Shown: piece by piece, positions 7,630-17,108 of the stretch
How positions within the stretch are numbered: position 1 is the stretch's first letter
How the letters are laid out: every line of letters starts with the position of its first letter
NCBI GenBank assembly: GCA_964469265.1
Contig: CAYXYF010000017.1
Coordinates: 1 to 48,074, forward strand
Reading direction: 5' to 3'
DNA length: 48,074 nucleotides
Source of the DNA: JAEYZS01 sp964469265
GTDB lineage: Bacteria; Bdellovibrionota; Bdellovibrionia; Bdellovibrionales; JAEYZS01
Position numbers and translations under genes: made by a program
Notes under the pieces: generated by a model
Databases searched by the model: none
Told to the model about the DNA's origin: nothing
The model's input: only the letters and a program-made list of their open reading frames with translations

Positions 7630-8465
7630 TAGCATTCCTTCGTCTGAAAATTTTTTGCTTCCATCTTTGAAAAGTCCCAAAGGTTTCGATCTAAAAGATG
7701 GCTTGGCTGAACCCGTGACATAGAAGAAATCAGTGAATTCTTGATCTCTGGGATATCGCGCTCTAGGGTTTTTAATAAATTTTTAATGTACTGTCTTTTG
7801 TGATCAAGATGGGTGTTCTGACCACACATGAGTGGGCACTGACAGCAAACAATAGGAAAGCCCTTCACCTTTGCAAAGTCAATAATGTCAGATTCTGAAA
7901 CATACACGAGTGGTCTGATAACTCTTTCAGGGCTCTCCTCGGGTTGTAATACAGGAGCCATTGTTGCCACCCTCCCTGAGAAAAACTCATTGAGTAAAAG
8001 CGTTTCAATAAAGTCATCTAAGTGATGGCCAAGCGCAATCTTATTGCATTTTAATTTTGCTGCGGCCCCTGATAGAGCGCCCCGACGGAGCCTTGCACAG
8101 AGTGAACATGGCACAGAACCGTCTTTCATTTTTTCATCAAGAAGAGAGGCAATATCAAAGTACTGCATGTCTCGCTTGATATCTCTTTCTTCTAAATAAT
8201 CATCGATTAAATCTTGGCGAAACCCTGCGTAGCCCTGATCGATATTTACGACGACAAGTTCGAAGTCAACGGGCGCTCTTTTTTTCAATTCATTAAGAAC
8301 ATAAAGCATAACCCATGAGTCTTTACCGCCAGAAACCGCCACAAGGATCCTGTCGTTTTCTTCGATCATATTGAAGTCAGATATTGCGGTCCCCACTTTG
8401 TGAAAAATCCGGCGTTCGAGTTTATCGATATTTATAGATTGTGGGGCTTCAGACGTCTCTAACAT
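7629..8465 (-). CDS. ttcA: tRNA 2-thiocytidine(32) synthetase TtcA
   Basis: This 278-residue cytoplasmic enzyme activates C32 of certain tRNAs with ATP and inserts sulfur using an iron-sulfur cluster. The PP-loop VSGGKDSWVMLY is near residues 45-56, the CSLCARLRRGAL pair near 120, and LGHHLDD follows. A further cysteine-rich stretch, CCQCPLMCGQ, sits where the family has its third essential cysteine. The C-terminal PSHLLDRNLWDF is characteristic of TtcA. It sits 44 bases after cysE and overlaps rsmI by one base. cysE and ttcA both relate to sulfur supply, which may be why they are adjacent. Confidence 0.9.
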   Translation of the reverse strand: MLETSEAPQSINIDKLERRIFHKVGTAISDFNMIEENDRILVAVSGGKDSWVMLYVLNELKKRAPVDFELVVVNIDQGYAGFRQDLIDDYLEERDIKRDMQYFDIASLLDEKMKDGSVPCSLCARLRRGALSGAAAKLKCNKIALGHHLDDFIETLLLNEFFSGRVATMAPVLQPEESPERVIRPLVYVSESDIIDFAKVKGFPIVCCQCPLMCGQNTHLDHKRQYIKNLLKTLERDIPEIKNSLISSMSRVQPSHLLDRNLWDFSKMEAKNFQTKEC

Positions 8466-8509
8466 AAGTTACGAAACCTAGCATAAATAAAAGTCAAAGC
8501 GCAATAAAC

Positions 8510-9010
8510 TTAGCTATTTTTTGAGACCGCAGGAATTCCTGCAACGACTTGATCATTCGGAACGTCTTTTGTCACAACGGAGTTGGAGCCGACCACCACG
8601 TTATTACCCACGTGGATATTCCCTAAAATTTTGCAGCCTGCACCTAAAACGACCTTGTTTCCGATGGTTGGATGTCTTTTTACGCGCTCAAAGCTTTTCC
8701 CACCCAACGTCACTCCGTGGAAAATCAAGCAGTCATCTCCCACCTCAGTGGTCTCTCCGATCACAACTCCCATTCCATGATCAATAACGAGTCTGGCACC
8801 TAATTTTGCGCCTGGGTGGATCTCAATACCCGTGAGCCATCGAGAAATTTCTGAAACAATACGCGCTAATAAATAGATGCGGCAACGGTATAGAAAATGA
8901 GCTATGCGGTGAAAGAAAATCGCCTTAACACCTGGATAACAGATTAAAACCTCTATTAGAGAGCGAGCTGCTGGATCATAATTTTTATAGGCGCGTAGAA
9001 AACTCAACAT
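8510..9010 (-). CDS. cysE: Serine O-acetyltransferase, short form
   Basis: This enzyme acetylates L-serine with acetyl-CoA, the first step of cysteine synthesis. The 166-residue protein is the short form, lacking much of the N-terminal region of the 273-residue E. coli enzyme. A helical part (residues 1-60) leads into a left-handed beta helix of hexapeptide repeats. The catalytic histidines are visible in VIDHGMGVVIGE and IFHGVTLGG. The C-terminal AGIPAVSKNS is short, so feedback inhibition by cysteine may differ from that in E. coli. No cysK is nearby. Confidence 0.9.
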   Translation of the reverse strand: MLSFLRAYKNYDPAARSLIEVLICYPGVKAIFFHRIAHFLYRCRIYLLARIVSEISRWLTGIEIHPGAKLGARLVIDHGMGVVIGETTEVGDDCLIFHGVTLGGKSFERVKRHPTIGNKVVLGAGCKILGNIHVGNNVVVGSNSVVTKDVPNDQVVAGIPAVSKNS

Positions 9011-9063
9011 AAACCTAAACTATAGAATGATTTTATAAAGGGCAATGATTTCCTGATCTCAAT

Positions 9064-9867
9064 CTAAGTTTTAGATTTTGAAAAATAGTAGTAACAGATC
9101 TGTCCACCTAAGAGTGCAATGGTCCAAACAACATTGATCCAAACCAAAAACAATGGAAACATCGCCATGGTCCCATAGGCACTATTTTGTAGCGAATACA
9201 TCGCATAGTATGCATAGAGTTGTTTTACGACCTCAATCCCTAGACCTGCAAATATCCCAGCTTTAATCGTTGTCCGCCATGTTAGCGGCGTACGAGAAAT
9301 CCACTTATATAAAAAGGCCATAAACGAAGTTGTGGTAACCAATGGGAGAAACGATACAATGATAGTTAGCGCCAACACATCAAGTCCTGTCTGATTGATT
9401 TTATAAACTGATTGCTGAGCCAGAATCGATAGCCCAATAAGAATCGGTCCCAGTACCATCAGAATGGCAAATCTTGCAAGACGAGCTAATTTTTTCACAG
9501 CAGTGTTACTGCCCAACATCTGATTGAAGGCAAACTCAATTTTATTTAACAATAGAAAGCTTGAAAATATAAAACCAAATACACCGAAGATACCTACAGT
9601 TGTTGCAGAGACTTCTTTTTGGATTGTATCAACATATTCAAGCACTTGATCAGCCATTTGCGGCGCGAGGTATCCCCCCACAAGGCCACGAACGGACTCT
9701 TTGATCTGCTCATATCCACCGAAGTAATCAAAGAAAAAATAAAACAGCGCTAAGACAGGAATTATATATATAAATGTATAATAAGTGAGAGCGGCTGCAT
9801 GAGTAAACAAGAGGTCATCAAAGGACTTTTTTAAGATGAAGAAAATAAATCGGAAGAGCTTCTTCAT
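9064..9867 (-). CDS. YihY/BrkB family inner-membrane protein
   Basis: This 267-residue protein has about six membrane segments and the YihY family pattern: an N-terminal DLLFTHAAALTYYTFIYIIPVL, a central TTVGIFGVFGFIFSSFLLLNKIEFAFN, and the C-terminal YAYYAMYSLQNSAYGTMAMF. The family is common, but its function is unproven; the old name ribonuclease BN was an error. Its ATG overlaps the TGA of the YhaM-like gene (ATGA), so translation is coupled. Confidence 0.88.
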   Translation of the reverse strand: MKKLFRFIFFILKKSFDDLLFTHAAALTYYTFIYIIPVLALFYFFFDYFGGYEQIKESVRGLVGGYLAPQMADQVLEYVDTIQKEVSATTVGIFGVFGFIFSSFLLLNKIEFAFNQMLGSNTAVKKLARLARFAILMVLGPILIGLSILAQQSVYKINQTGLDVLALTIIVSFLPLVTTTSFMAFLYKWISRTPLTWRTTIKAGIFAGLGIEVVKQLYAYYAMYSLQNSAYGTMAMFPLFLVWINVVWTIALLGGQICYYYFSKSKT

Positions 9868-10865
9868 TCGTCGATTGCGACGGGCTCTTCTGCTGCACTC
9901 TTATGTCGCAAAATATCGAGGTAAAAATAGCGATCATACATGGAGTTATATGACGACCATTTGGGTTCAGACTCAGCCCTCCCCAGTTGAGCTTTCATAT
10001 AGGTTGCGAGGGAATTAATTCGACTGTCCATCTCATCAATCATTCCGACAACCATAGCTTCTAAAAATTTTGGTCTTTTCGGAGAACCGTATTCTAATTT
10101 CCCGTGATGAGTTAACACAAGGTGCTTACATATATTTTTTAAATCCGATGGGAAATTCGAAATCTCATTGGCTTTGCGCTCCACCAATTCACTTCCCAAT
10201 GGAATATGCCCTACCAAACGCCCAACGTCTGTGTATCCGATTTGTGTATCAAATGAAAGCTCCCATATCTTCCCAATATCATGGAAGACAGTTCCAAAAA
10301 TAAGCAGGTCTTCATTGAGCTCAGGGTAATTGGGAGAAATGGCCTTCATCACATGACACATAGAAAGCGTATGCTCTAATAGTCCACCAATATAAGCATG
10401 GTGAACACTTTTAGCCGCGGGACATCTTTTAACGAGGGGCTGGATCTCGTTATCGTTTAGAGTATTTAGAACAAGATCTTTAACAAATGGATTTTTGATT
10501 TCGCTACAAATTCGCAGTAGCTCATTAAACATTTTGTCAATATCTCGGGTTGTGCATGGAAGAAAATCTGAAATTTGAACCTTGGATGCTGACACCGTTT
10601 CAAGACTATGCACTACGATTTGATTTCGACTTTGAAATTTTTGAACCGATCCCTTCACTAAAACAAAATCATCTACTTCAAACTGGTCATTGTACATTTC
10701 CGCTTGATCCCAGATCCGCCCGTCCACTTGTCCTGTACGATCTGAGAGCGTTAAGCTTAAAAATGAATTTCCTTTCTTGTCTAAACCGAGACTCTTTTCT
10801 TTAACAAGATACACACATCTTATTTGTTGTGATGGCTTTAGGTCTTTTACGAAAATTTTATCCAA
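9864..10865 (-). CDS. YhaM-like 3'-5' exoribonuclease (OB fold plus HD domain)
   Basis: This 333-residue protein has the YhaM/CBF1 layout. An OB-fold nucleic-acid-binding domain (residues 5-95, including FLSLTLSDRTGQVDGRIWD) is followed by an HD phosphohydrolase domain (about 155-285). The first metal histidine is in GGLLEHTLSM, the HD pair in FGTVFHDIGK, and a further histidine pair in LVLTHHGK. In Bacillus this family trims RNA and DNA 3' ends with manganese. The start is TTG 10865 with GGAG 7 bases upstream. It lies 14 bases after the aminotransferase and overlaps YihY by 4 bases. Confidence 0.85.
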   Translation of the reverse strand: MDKIFVKDLKPSQQIRCVYLVKEKSLGLDKKGNSFLSLTLSDRTGQVDGRIWDQAEMYNDQFEVDDFVLVKGSVQKFQSRNQIVVHSLETVSASKVQISDFLPCTTRDIDKMFNELLRICSEIKNPFVKDLVLNTLNDNEIQPLVKRCPAAKSVHHAYIGGLLEHTLSMCHVMKAISPNYPELNEDLLIFGTVFHDIGKIWELSFDTQIGYTDVGRLVGHIPLGSELVERKANEISNFPSDLKNICKHLVLTHHGKLEYGSPKRPKFLEAMVVGMIDEMDSRINSLATYMKAQLGRAESEPKWSSYNSMYDRYFYLDILRHKSAAEEPVAIDE

Positions 10866-10879
10866 CTTCTAACTCCAGT

Positions 10880-11770
10880 TTACTTCCATGGATGTTCTGA
10901 TTTTGCTTTTAGCCTGTAGCGCTCAATATAAGATTTATACTCCTTTATCAGCGCTTGTGTCTTTATAAATTTGTTAATGTCATAGGATTTACCATTTACG
11001 TTCGAAATGGGTACAATTTCGCGCGTAGAAGATGTTAAAAAAACTTCATCAGCTTCTCGCAGCGTGGATAGATCAAAGCCTTCCTCTCTTACTGTGTATC
11101 CAAGATCCGTTGCAAGTCTTAAAACGATACTACGAGTGATCCCAGCCAAAATATCATAAGACTTTGGCGGCGTGATGATCTCACCATCTTTAACTATGAA
11201 AATATTAGAAGTTGTCCCTTCAGTGATGTGGCCGTCAGCATTGACCATAAAGGTCTCAAGAGCATTTTCTTTTTCACCCTCGTTAAATGCTAAAACATTG
11301 TTGAGGTAATTTCCTGACTTGATGTTGGGATCAAGAGCCTTTTTTGTATTTCTTAATCTTTGAGTCACGAATATTTTTGCACCTTCACGATAGTATTTTT
11401 CATCGATTTGATGGAATGGATACATGATGATGACTTCATTAGGCTGACTTACAAGTTTACGGCTCATTCCTATGGGACCGTCGCCACGAGAAATTTGGAT
11501 TCGCATATAAATATCATCACAGTTGATATTTTTGTAGAGTTTATAAATATGCTCTATCAACTGCGGCTGCGATAGGGGCAGTTCCATCTCAATGGACTGA
11601 GCAGATTTATAAAGTCTTTCGATGTGGGCTTCGATCTCAAAAAATATTCTACCGTAGGATCTAGTCACTTCATAGATAGCGTCACCGAACAAAAAGCCGC
11701 GATCAAAAACACTGATCTTTGCTTCTGTTGGTTTAAATACCTCACCGTTAATCGCGACAAGTTTTAGCAT
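10880..11770 (-). CDS. PLP class IV aminotransferase (branched-chain or D-amino acid type)
   Basis: This 296-residue fold-type IV transaminase has the N-terminal FDRGFLFGDAIYEVTR motif, the PLP lysine in LDPNIKSGNYLNNVLA (about residue 155), the phosphate-binding ITEGTTSNIFIV, and FLTSSTREIVPI. These fit IlvE, D-alanine transaminase and 4-amino-4-deoxychorismate lyase relatives about equally, so the substrate is open. The same gene run encodes alanine racemase, which makes a D-amino acid role possible. That is inference only. Confidence 0.8.
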   Translation of the reverse strand: MLKLVAINGEVFKPTEAKISVFDRGFLFGDAIYEVTRSYGRIFFEIEAHIERLYKSAQSIEMELPLSQPQLIEHIYKLYKNINCDDIYMRIQISRGDGPIGMSRKLVSQPNEVIIMYPFHQIDEKYYREGAKIFVTQRLRNTKKALDPNIKSGNYLNNVLAFNEGEKENALETFMVNADGHITEGTTSNIFIVKDGEIITPPKSYDILAGITRSIVLRLATDLGYTVREEGFDLSTLREADEVFLTSSTREIVPISNVNGKSYDINKFIKTQALIKEYKSYIERYRLKAKSEHPWK

Positions 11771-11785
11771 AATTGCCTCAGAGAG

Positions 11786-12439
11786 TTAAATTCGGTCGGA
11801 ACAAAGTCGCTCTTCAAGTTTTCGATCGGTTAAGGTCACCTGAGCAACTTCGATTTTTTTATCTGTGTAGTTTACAAAGTACAGCCGTCCAGCAGCTAGA
11901 TCAAGGTATCTGTAATCTTTCGTGTGGAGCAGAAGGCCATCTGTAAACATAGTCTTTTTAAAATAGCTTGAGATATCGTAGAAGTACCCGCAACCATTTC
12001 CAAATACATCTCCAGATCTGGTATATTGCTCAGACCAACTTAAAAAATACACTTTTAAGTTTGAAAGATTAGCAATATTCGGCAAGTTAAAGAACAAACG
12101 AAAACTTCCAGACGATGAACGATCTAAATAAGCATCAAAATCAATAAGGCCGCCAAACTCTTTGAAATCGAATCTGTAATTCGTTCCACCAAAGGCATTC
12201 CCTTTTGCCTCAGCAACTTCTGCCTGCACTGGGAGAGTTTCAAAAAATTCATAGACACTTTCCGACGTATTGATACTCATAGGAGCTCCGTTTAACACCT
12301 CACTCCAGAGTTCTTTTGGAAACACGAGGTCAAACCGACTGTCGGGCACGATGATTTCAAACTCCGTTGGTCTCTGCGGAGTATCCTTCTCACACCCCAA
12401 TGCGAATAAAATAAGGACCAGAAGGATTAACGTCTTCAT
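11786..12439 (-). CDS. Predicted lipoprotein of unknown function
   Basis: This 217-residue protein starts with a short lipoprotein signal, hydrophobic to residue 15 and ending in LFALGC, so it should be anchored in a membrane facing the periplasm. The rest is mostly beta-strand-like with no motif I recognise. Two further cysteines lie in GNGCGYFY and at the C-terminus. Its ATG overlaps the stop of the GYF/TPR gene by 4 bases, so the two proteins are probably made together and may act together. Confidence 0.7.
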   Translation of the reverse strand: MKTLILLVLILFALGCEKDTPQRPTEFEIIVPDSRFDLVFPKELWSEVLNGAPMSINTSESVYEFFETLPVQAEVAEAKGNAFGGTNYRFDFKEFGGLIDFDAYLDRSSSGSFRLFFNLPNIANLSNLKVYFLSWSEQYTRSGDVFGNGCGYFYDISSYFKKTMFTDGLLLHTKDYRYLDLAAGRLYFVNYTDKKIEVAQVTLTDRKLEERLCSDRI

Positions 12440-14193
12440 TTCAAATCCCCTTCAATTCGTTTTTTAGTTGCAAGAATTGGACTGTAAGTCGGAGACAGGT
12501 TATAGACCTTATCTGCTAGGTTTTTGGCCTGCTGGAACTCACCTTGATTGTAATAAACTTCTGCTAAACCTGCCTGAGCGACGATGCTATCGTTTTCAAT
12601 ACGAAGAGCTTCGCTAAAGTTCAAATCGGCGCACGGATAGTCTTTCTTTTTGAGGCAGATTTTACCCATAAGAACAAAAGGTAAGCTCTTGTCTCTGTGG
12701 TGCATGATTGGTGCTAAAGCTGCCTTTGCATCGTTTTCTCTTTTTAAGGTCATTAAGATATATGAAGAAATAATTTGATTGGAAGTATTTGTCCGATTGG
12801 ACTGGAGTAAGCCTTCAACGATGTCTTTTCCTTTGAGCTTGTCTGAGCCCTTAAATAAAGAATATCCATAGAGCGTGCGAAGCGTACTGTTTTTAGAAAA
12901 ACTATCTCTCATTTTTTTAATCCAATTACTCAGTTTGTCCCATGTCACAAGACCTCGGTAGTAGGAGACATCGGCAACGTGATCTGGAGTTAAATTGGGA
13001 TCAATATTGATAGCGTCTTCTAATAAATCTTCCATTCTTCGTTTATCATTTAAAAAATAATAAACATATGCAGACGCAATTTTTAGTTCTTGTCTGTAGG
13101 CATAGAGGTTTGAAGCCTGCCTTTTAATCAAACTTAATATATCCAACGCTTGATTTTTTTTCTTCTCATCCTTGGAAAGATCGTGTCCGTTTCGCGTTAC
13201 CATCTCTACCATGGCAAGGAGAATATTCCCGTCGATCCCGCCATGAACAAGGCTCTGTGTGAAACTCTGATGGGCTTGTTCGAATTTGTTTTCTAAGTAA
13301 TAAGCCACACCTTGATTGAACAATGCCGCAGGAAACTTTGGATCTAGTTCCAGCGCTTCTGCAAAGTGATCTTTGGACTCTTGCAGGTTGAAATTCTTTA
13401 GGTGTAATATTCCTAAAAGATTTAAAACCTTTGCTTTTAATTTTTCGTCTTTTGAAGTCGTTCGCAGGTCCGTCAAAAGCCGTTGTGCAGTTAAGTTATC
13501 ATCAAGGTCCACACTCACATAGGACAGAAGATATTTGAGCTCCTCGTTCGTGGAATTGACTGCTAATGCCTGCTCAAGATAAGCTCTGGCTTCAGGATAA
13601 TTTCCATAATTGACATTATCGTAGGCGATTTTTTTAATGTCATCATAGCTTAATTGCTTTTCTTCCTTTTCAATAAAGAACATAGCACTGAAAGCACCTG
13701 CTATTAGCAAAACCACGATAAACCGAAATATCCAAATTCCCGCCGAAGATTTTTTTTGCATTTCAGATTCAAGAACATAATTTTTGATTACGGCTTCTTT
13801 TTCTTCACGCTCTTTATTAACACGGATCTGCTCCCGTTGATCGCTAGCCTTTGATTCTTCCTCTTTGAGATGCTGTTCAACACTGCTGAGAAGTTCATCG
13901 TTAGATGAAAAGTTAAGTATTTCTTTGCTTAAATCTTCGGTTAGCGTGTCCGTTGAACTGTTGGTGAACGTTTTTTCGCCTTTAGAATATTCTCTGTTTT
14001 TTATTTCCGCAATGACAGCATCAAAGGCTTCTTCTTCTCGGAGATACTTCCAACGAGAAAACTTATAAGATATCTCATCGACAAGAATAATCTCTCGCGT
14101 GGCAATTGCCTGCGCAATCTCGTCAAATGTATATGGCCCCTTAATTTCCCCAGAGGATTTTACGAGCCATTCTTTGCTGTCGCTTCCCTGCAT
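12436..14193 (-). CDS. GYF_2 domain, transmembrane and TPR protein
   Basis: This 585-residue protein starts with a GYF_2 domain (residues 7-60: WLVKSSGEIKGPYTFDEIAQ). A charged, probably coiled-coil linker follows (about 65-148), then one membrane helix (about 150-173). The large C-terminal part is made of TPR repeats, clearest at 185-330 (GNYPEARAYLEQALAVN, FNLQESKDHFAEALELDP, NKFEQAHQSFTQSL) and again at 500-580. The likely topology has the GYF domain in the cytoplasm and the TPRs in the periplasm. This suggests a scaffold that links cytoplasmic partners to envelope proteins, possibly including the overlapping lipoprotein. The role is inferred from domains only. Confidence 0.78.
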   Translation of the reverse strand: MQGSDSKEWLVKSSGEIKGPYTFDEIAQAIATREIILVDEISYKFSRWKYLREEEAFDAVIAEIKNREYSKGEKTFTNSSTDTLTEDLSKEILNFSSNDELLSSVEQHLKEEESKASDQREQIRVNKEREEKEAVIKNYVLESEMQKKSSAGIWIFRFIVVLLIAGAFSAMFFIEKEEKQLSYDDIKKIAYDNVNYGNYPEARAYLEQALAVNSTNEELKYLLSYVSVDLDDNLTAQRLLTDLRTTSKDEKLKAKVLNLLGILHLKNFNLQESKDHFAEALELDPKFPAALFNQGVAYYLENKFEQAHQSFTQSLVHGGIDGNILLAMVEMVTRNGHDLSKDEKKKNQALDILSLIKRQASNLYAYRQELKIASAYVYYFLNDKRRMEDLLEDAINIDPNLTPDHVADVSYYRGLVTWDKLSNWIKKMRDSFSKNSTLRTLYGYSLFKGSDKLKGKDIVEGLLQSNRTNTSNQIISSYILMTLKRENDAKAALAPIMHHRDKSLPFVLMGKICLKKKDYPCADLNFSEALRIENDSIVAQAGLAEVYYNQGEFQQAKNLADKVYNLSPTYSPILATKKRIEGDLK

Positions 14194-14214
14194 GACGCTC
14201 TCTTCATAGTGGCA

Positions 14215-15726
14215 TTAGTGCCTAAAATGTCTTTTCCCTGTCAACACCATGTTTACACCAAGATTCTTAGCTGCGATTAGAACCGACTCATCCTTAATCG
14301 ATCCACCTGGCTGAATGATCCATTTTATTCCGTTAGTAGCCGCAATCTCCACAGAATCTGGAAACGGAAAAAACGCGTCAGACGCCAACACTGGTTTGCT
14401 CGCCTTGGTGTGATACTCTTTCATTCTTGCTATGGCATGCCTGACACTATCGACACGATTAACCTGTCCCATACCTAAGCCCAGAGTGGAGCATTCACTC
14501 GCAATTGCAATGGCATTGCTTTTTAACGCCGAACAAACCTTCCATGAAAATAATAAATCGTTTTTTATAGCTTGTGAAGGCTCTTCACCATATATCTTCC
14601 AGTTTTCATCCCACTCTAGACTAATGATATCAGGAGTTTGTACAAGTAATCCCCCAGAGACAGACCGAACCTGCTCACTCGAGTTGTCGGTCGTAAAGTC
14701 ATACTCTAAAACTCTTAAATTTTTTTTTGCAGATAAAACTTTCAGCGCGCCAGGATCGAACTTTGGAGCAATAACACATTCTAAAAAGACCGAGTTCAAC
14801 TCTTCGGCTATTTTTATGTCTACAGGGCCATTAACTGCTAAAATCCCGCCAAATACACTAACAGGGTCTGCCGCTAAACACTTTTGAACCGCATCTAAAA
14901 AGTCAGACCCGACCGAAACTCCACAAGGATTATTATGTTTCACGGCAACACAAACAGGTTCTCGAAACATTCTAGCAACGCCGAGAGCCGCATCAATATC
15001 TAAAAGATTATTATAGGAAAGCGCCTTTCCCTGAAGGGTCTTCGCATGATGAAGGCCTTTTTGTTCGAGACTAAACCACTGAGCTTGCTGCTGTGGATTT
15101 TCTCCATAACGAAGCTCTTGAACGAGTAAAGCCGATACTTCAAAAGAATCTTTTGTCTTTTTCAACCGAGAGGATATCAAACGGTCATACTCCGAGGTGT
15201 GTCCAAAAACTTTTGCTGCAAACTCTCTTCGTTGATCCAGAGTTGAAGAACCCTCCAACACTTTTTGGTAATCTGTCGGGTCACAGAGTACCGTGATTTG
15301 AGAAAAATTTTTCGCAGCAGCTCGTAAGAGAGCTGGCCCCCCAATATCAACATACTCCATTAACTCCCTTTCAGAAATTTCGGAGTCTTTATACTCTGAG
15401 AACGGATATAAGTTACCTATAACAAGATCAAAAGGTTCAAGCCCATGCTTTTTTAAAAGCTGCATATCATTTTTATTTTCGTTACGTGCTAAAATGGCCA
15501 TGTGAATGTGCGGATGAAGAGTTCGTACGCGGCCGTCCATGACTTCTGGAAAGCCAGTTTGTTCACTCACCTCTGTAATTGCAATTCCATTTTCTCGGAG
15601 ATGTTTTGCTGTTCCGCCCGTTGAAACTACGCGTAGGCCAGCATTCACAAGTGGCGCTAAAAATTCACACAACCCCGTCTTGTCAGAAACACTGACAAGC
15701 GCATTCTTAAATTTTAAAGTCGTCAT
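14215..15726 (-). CDS. purH: Bifunctional AICAR transformylase/IMP cyclohydrolase PurH
   Basis: This enzyme carries out the last two steps of IMP synthesis. The 503-residue length is normal. The N-terminal cyclohydrolase (MGS-like) domain shows ALVSVSDKTGL, VVSTGGTAKHL and the signature EVMDGRVRTLHPHIH. The C-terminal transformylase domain has RYGENPQQ, the catalytic lysine-histidine in AVKHNNPCG, and SDAFFPFPDSVE. Its ATG overlaps the mlaD stop by one base (TAATG), so it is translationally coupled to a lipid-transport gene. No other pur genes are in the window. Confidence 0.96.
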   Translation of the reverse strand: MTTLKFKNALVSVSDKTGLCEFLAPLVNAGLRVVSTGGTAKHLRENGIAITEVSEQTGFPEVMDGRVRTLHPHIHMAILARNENKNDMQLLKKHGLEPFDLVIGNLYPFSEYKDSEISERELMEYVDIGGPALLRAAAKNFSQITVLCDPTDYQKVLEGSSTLDQRREFAAKVFGHTSEYDRLISSRLKKTKDSFEVSALLVQELRYGENPQQQAQWFSLEQKGLHHAKTLQGKALSYNNLLDIDAALGVARMFREPVCVAVKHNNPCGVSVGSDFLDAVQKCLAADPVSVFGGILAVNGPVDIKIAEELNSVFLECVIAPKFDPGALKVLSAKKNLRVLEYDFTTDNSSEQVRSVSGGLLVQTPDIISLEWDENWKIYGEEPSQAIKNDLLFSWKVCSALKSNAIAIASECSTLGLGMGQVNRVDSVRHAIARMKEYHTKASKPVLASDAFFPFPDSVEIAATNGIKWIIQPGGSIKDESVLIAAKNLGVNMVLTGKRHFRH

Positions 15727-17108
15727 TAAAAAGACACCTTTGAGAGTAAAAGTTTTAAGTCGTCATTGGAGAGATCAATACCTGCTCCAAGATAGCCTGA
15801 GAATTCATCACTGTTGACGAAATCATCGGCTCCACCGACTAGATATATACCGTGAAACAGCGTATATCTCAAACCCGCTCTCAAGTGTGGCGTGTCTGCA
15901 GCAAAGTCAAAAGCATCGAAGGTGAGTTTAAATTTATGTGGTATAAAATTATATTCGAAACCCACACCGCCAGTATTTTCCATTAGGCCAGCTTTAATGG
16001 TGAAATCGTAAAAGTTTTTTGCAAATAACGCCGTAAATTTAACTTTATTTTTAAATGTGATAGTGCGGTCTTCATTGTTCCCTGGAATAGTAGAATCAAC
16101 AATTTCGCGCTCTGCAACGCCCTTTGGATCATCGACGACTTGGATTTCATAGTAACGGTCTAAGCCTGGCTGAATTTTCAACCCAATGTAGGTTTTTGCG
16201 GCATCTGCATTCATGAGATATTCTGAATGGAAATCAAGACTTGTTTGAAGCTTGCCCGCATTTCCAATAAAGTCATTCACACCTGCAATCGCCGTATTGA
16301 TTTCGTCAACGGTGGATTCATCGTTGATAAGTTTACCTAAAGTACCTTTGCCAGAGTTGAGTTTGTCACTGACTTCTTCAAAATTTCTTGTAATGTCATC
16401 AACCCTTGCAAGCCCGCGATTAAGTTTTGCAAAGGAAGCTTTGAAACCTTCTTCTGAACTATCATCTAGGAGCGCTCGTATTTCACCTGTAACGGCTTGA
16501 AGATTATCTACGATATCTTTTACACCATCTTTTTTCTCGGCGGTTATTTCGGCAATATCAGCAGTAAGAACTTCAAGGTTCCGAACAATCCGACCAACTG
16601 GTGAGCTGCCCGTGCCTTCATCCGTCATGGCGTCCTTTATCGTTTCTGCGATGGTGCTCAGAGAACTTGTTAGCCCACTGACCTGATTCATGACGGCATC
16701 AAGAGAGCCGCGGTCTTCAACACGCACGATTTGGTCGCCATCTTCAAGCACCGCTCCGTCTTGATTGTGAGCTACGATTTCGATGTAACGATCCCCTAAA
16801 ATACCTTGTGCACGAATCTCGATGAAAGATTTTTCTGTGAGTCGTATCGATGGATCTAGAGTAACGTAAATATGGGCGCGACCTTTTTGTAAGCGGATAT
16901 CTTTTATCACGCCGACTTGAATACCTGCCATTCGAACTGCGCTATTTTTAATTAAACCCGTTGCGTTGTCGATGACGAAAAAGTGGCTTCGAGAACCGCC
17001 CATATACGAAGGATCTTCGCTTACTCCGATAGTCATATAGCCGATAAGACCTACAAGTCCCATCACCAATATTCCTACCTTAAATTCTACTGATCTAAGC
17101 AAGTTCAC
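15726..17108 (-). CDS. mlaD: MlaD-like MCE protein with a barrel-like C-terminal domain
   Basis: This is the substrate-binding part of an MCE lipid transporter working with MlaE and MlaF. The 460-residue protein has an N-terminal membrane anchor (about 9-28) and one MCE domain (about 40-128: SAVRMAGIQVGVIKDI, then GILGDRYIEI). A helical stretch follows (about 135-285), which in the family forms a hollow needle. The last 170 residues are alternating amphipathic strands ending in phenylalanine, like an outer-membrane beta barrel. E. coli MlaD has 183 residues and no such domain. The start is GTG in a GTGA overlap with mlaF. Confidence 0.85.
   Translation of the reverse strand: MNLLRSVEFKVGILVMGLVGLIGYMTIGVSEDPSYMGGSRSHFFVIDNATGLIKNSAVRMAGIQVGVIKDIRLQKGRAHIYVTLDPSIRLTEKSFIEIRAQGILGDRYIEIVAHNQDGAVLEDGDQIVRVEDRGSLDAVMNQVSGLTSSLSTIAETIKDAMTDEGTGSSPVGRIVRNLEVLTADIAEITAEKKDGVKDIVDNLQAVTGEIRALLDDSSEEGFKASFAKLNRGLARVDDITRNFEEVSDKLNSGKGTLGKLINDESTVDEINTAIAGVNDFIGNAGKLQTSLDFHSEYLMNADAAKTYIGLKIQPGLDRYYEIQVVDDPKGVAEREIVDSTIPGNNEDRTITFKNKVKFTALFAKNFYDFTIKAGLMENTGGVGFEYNFIPHKFKLTFDAFDFAADTPHLRAGLRYTLFHGIYLVGGADDFVNSDEFSGYLGAGIDLSNDDLKLLLSKVSF

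Noticed and set aside
14432..14887. 151-residue open frame opposite purH
   Set aside because: It is fully antisense to a conserved gene, has no ribosome site, and encodes no recognisable protein.
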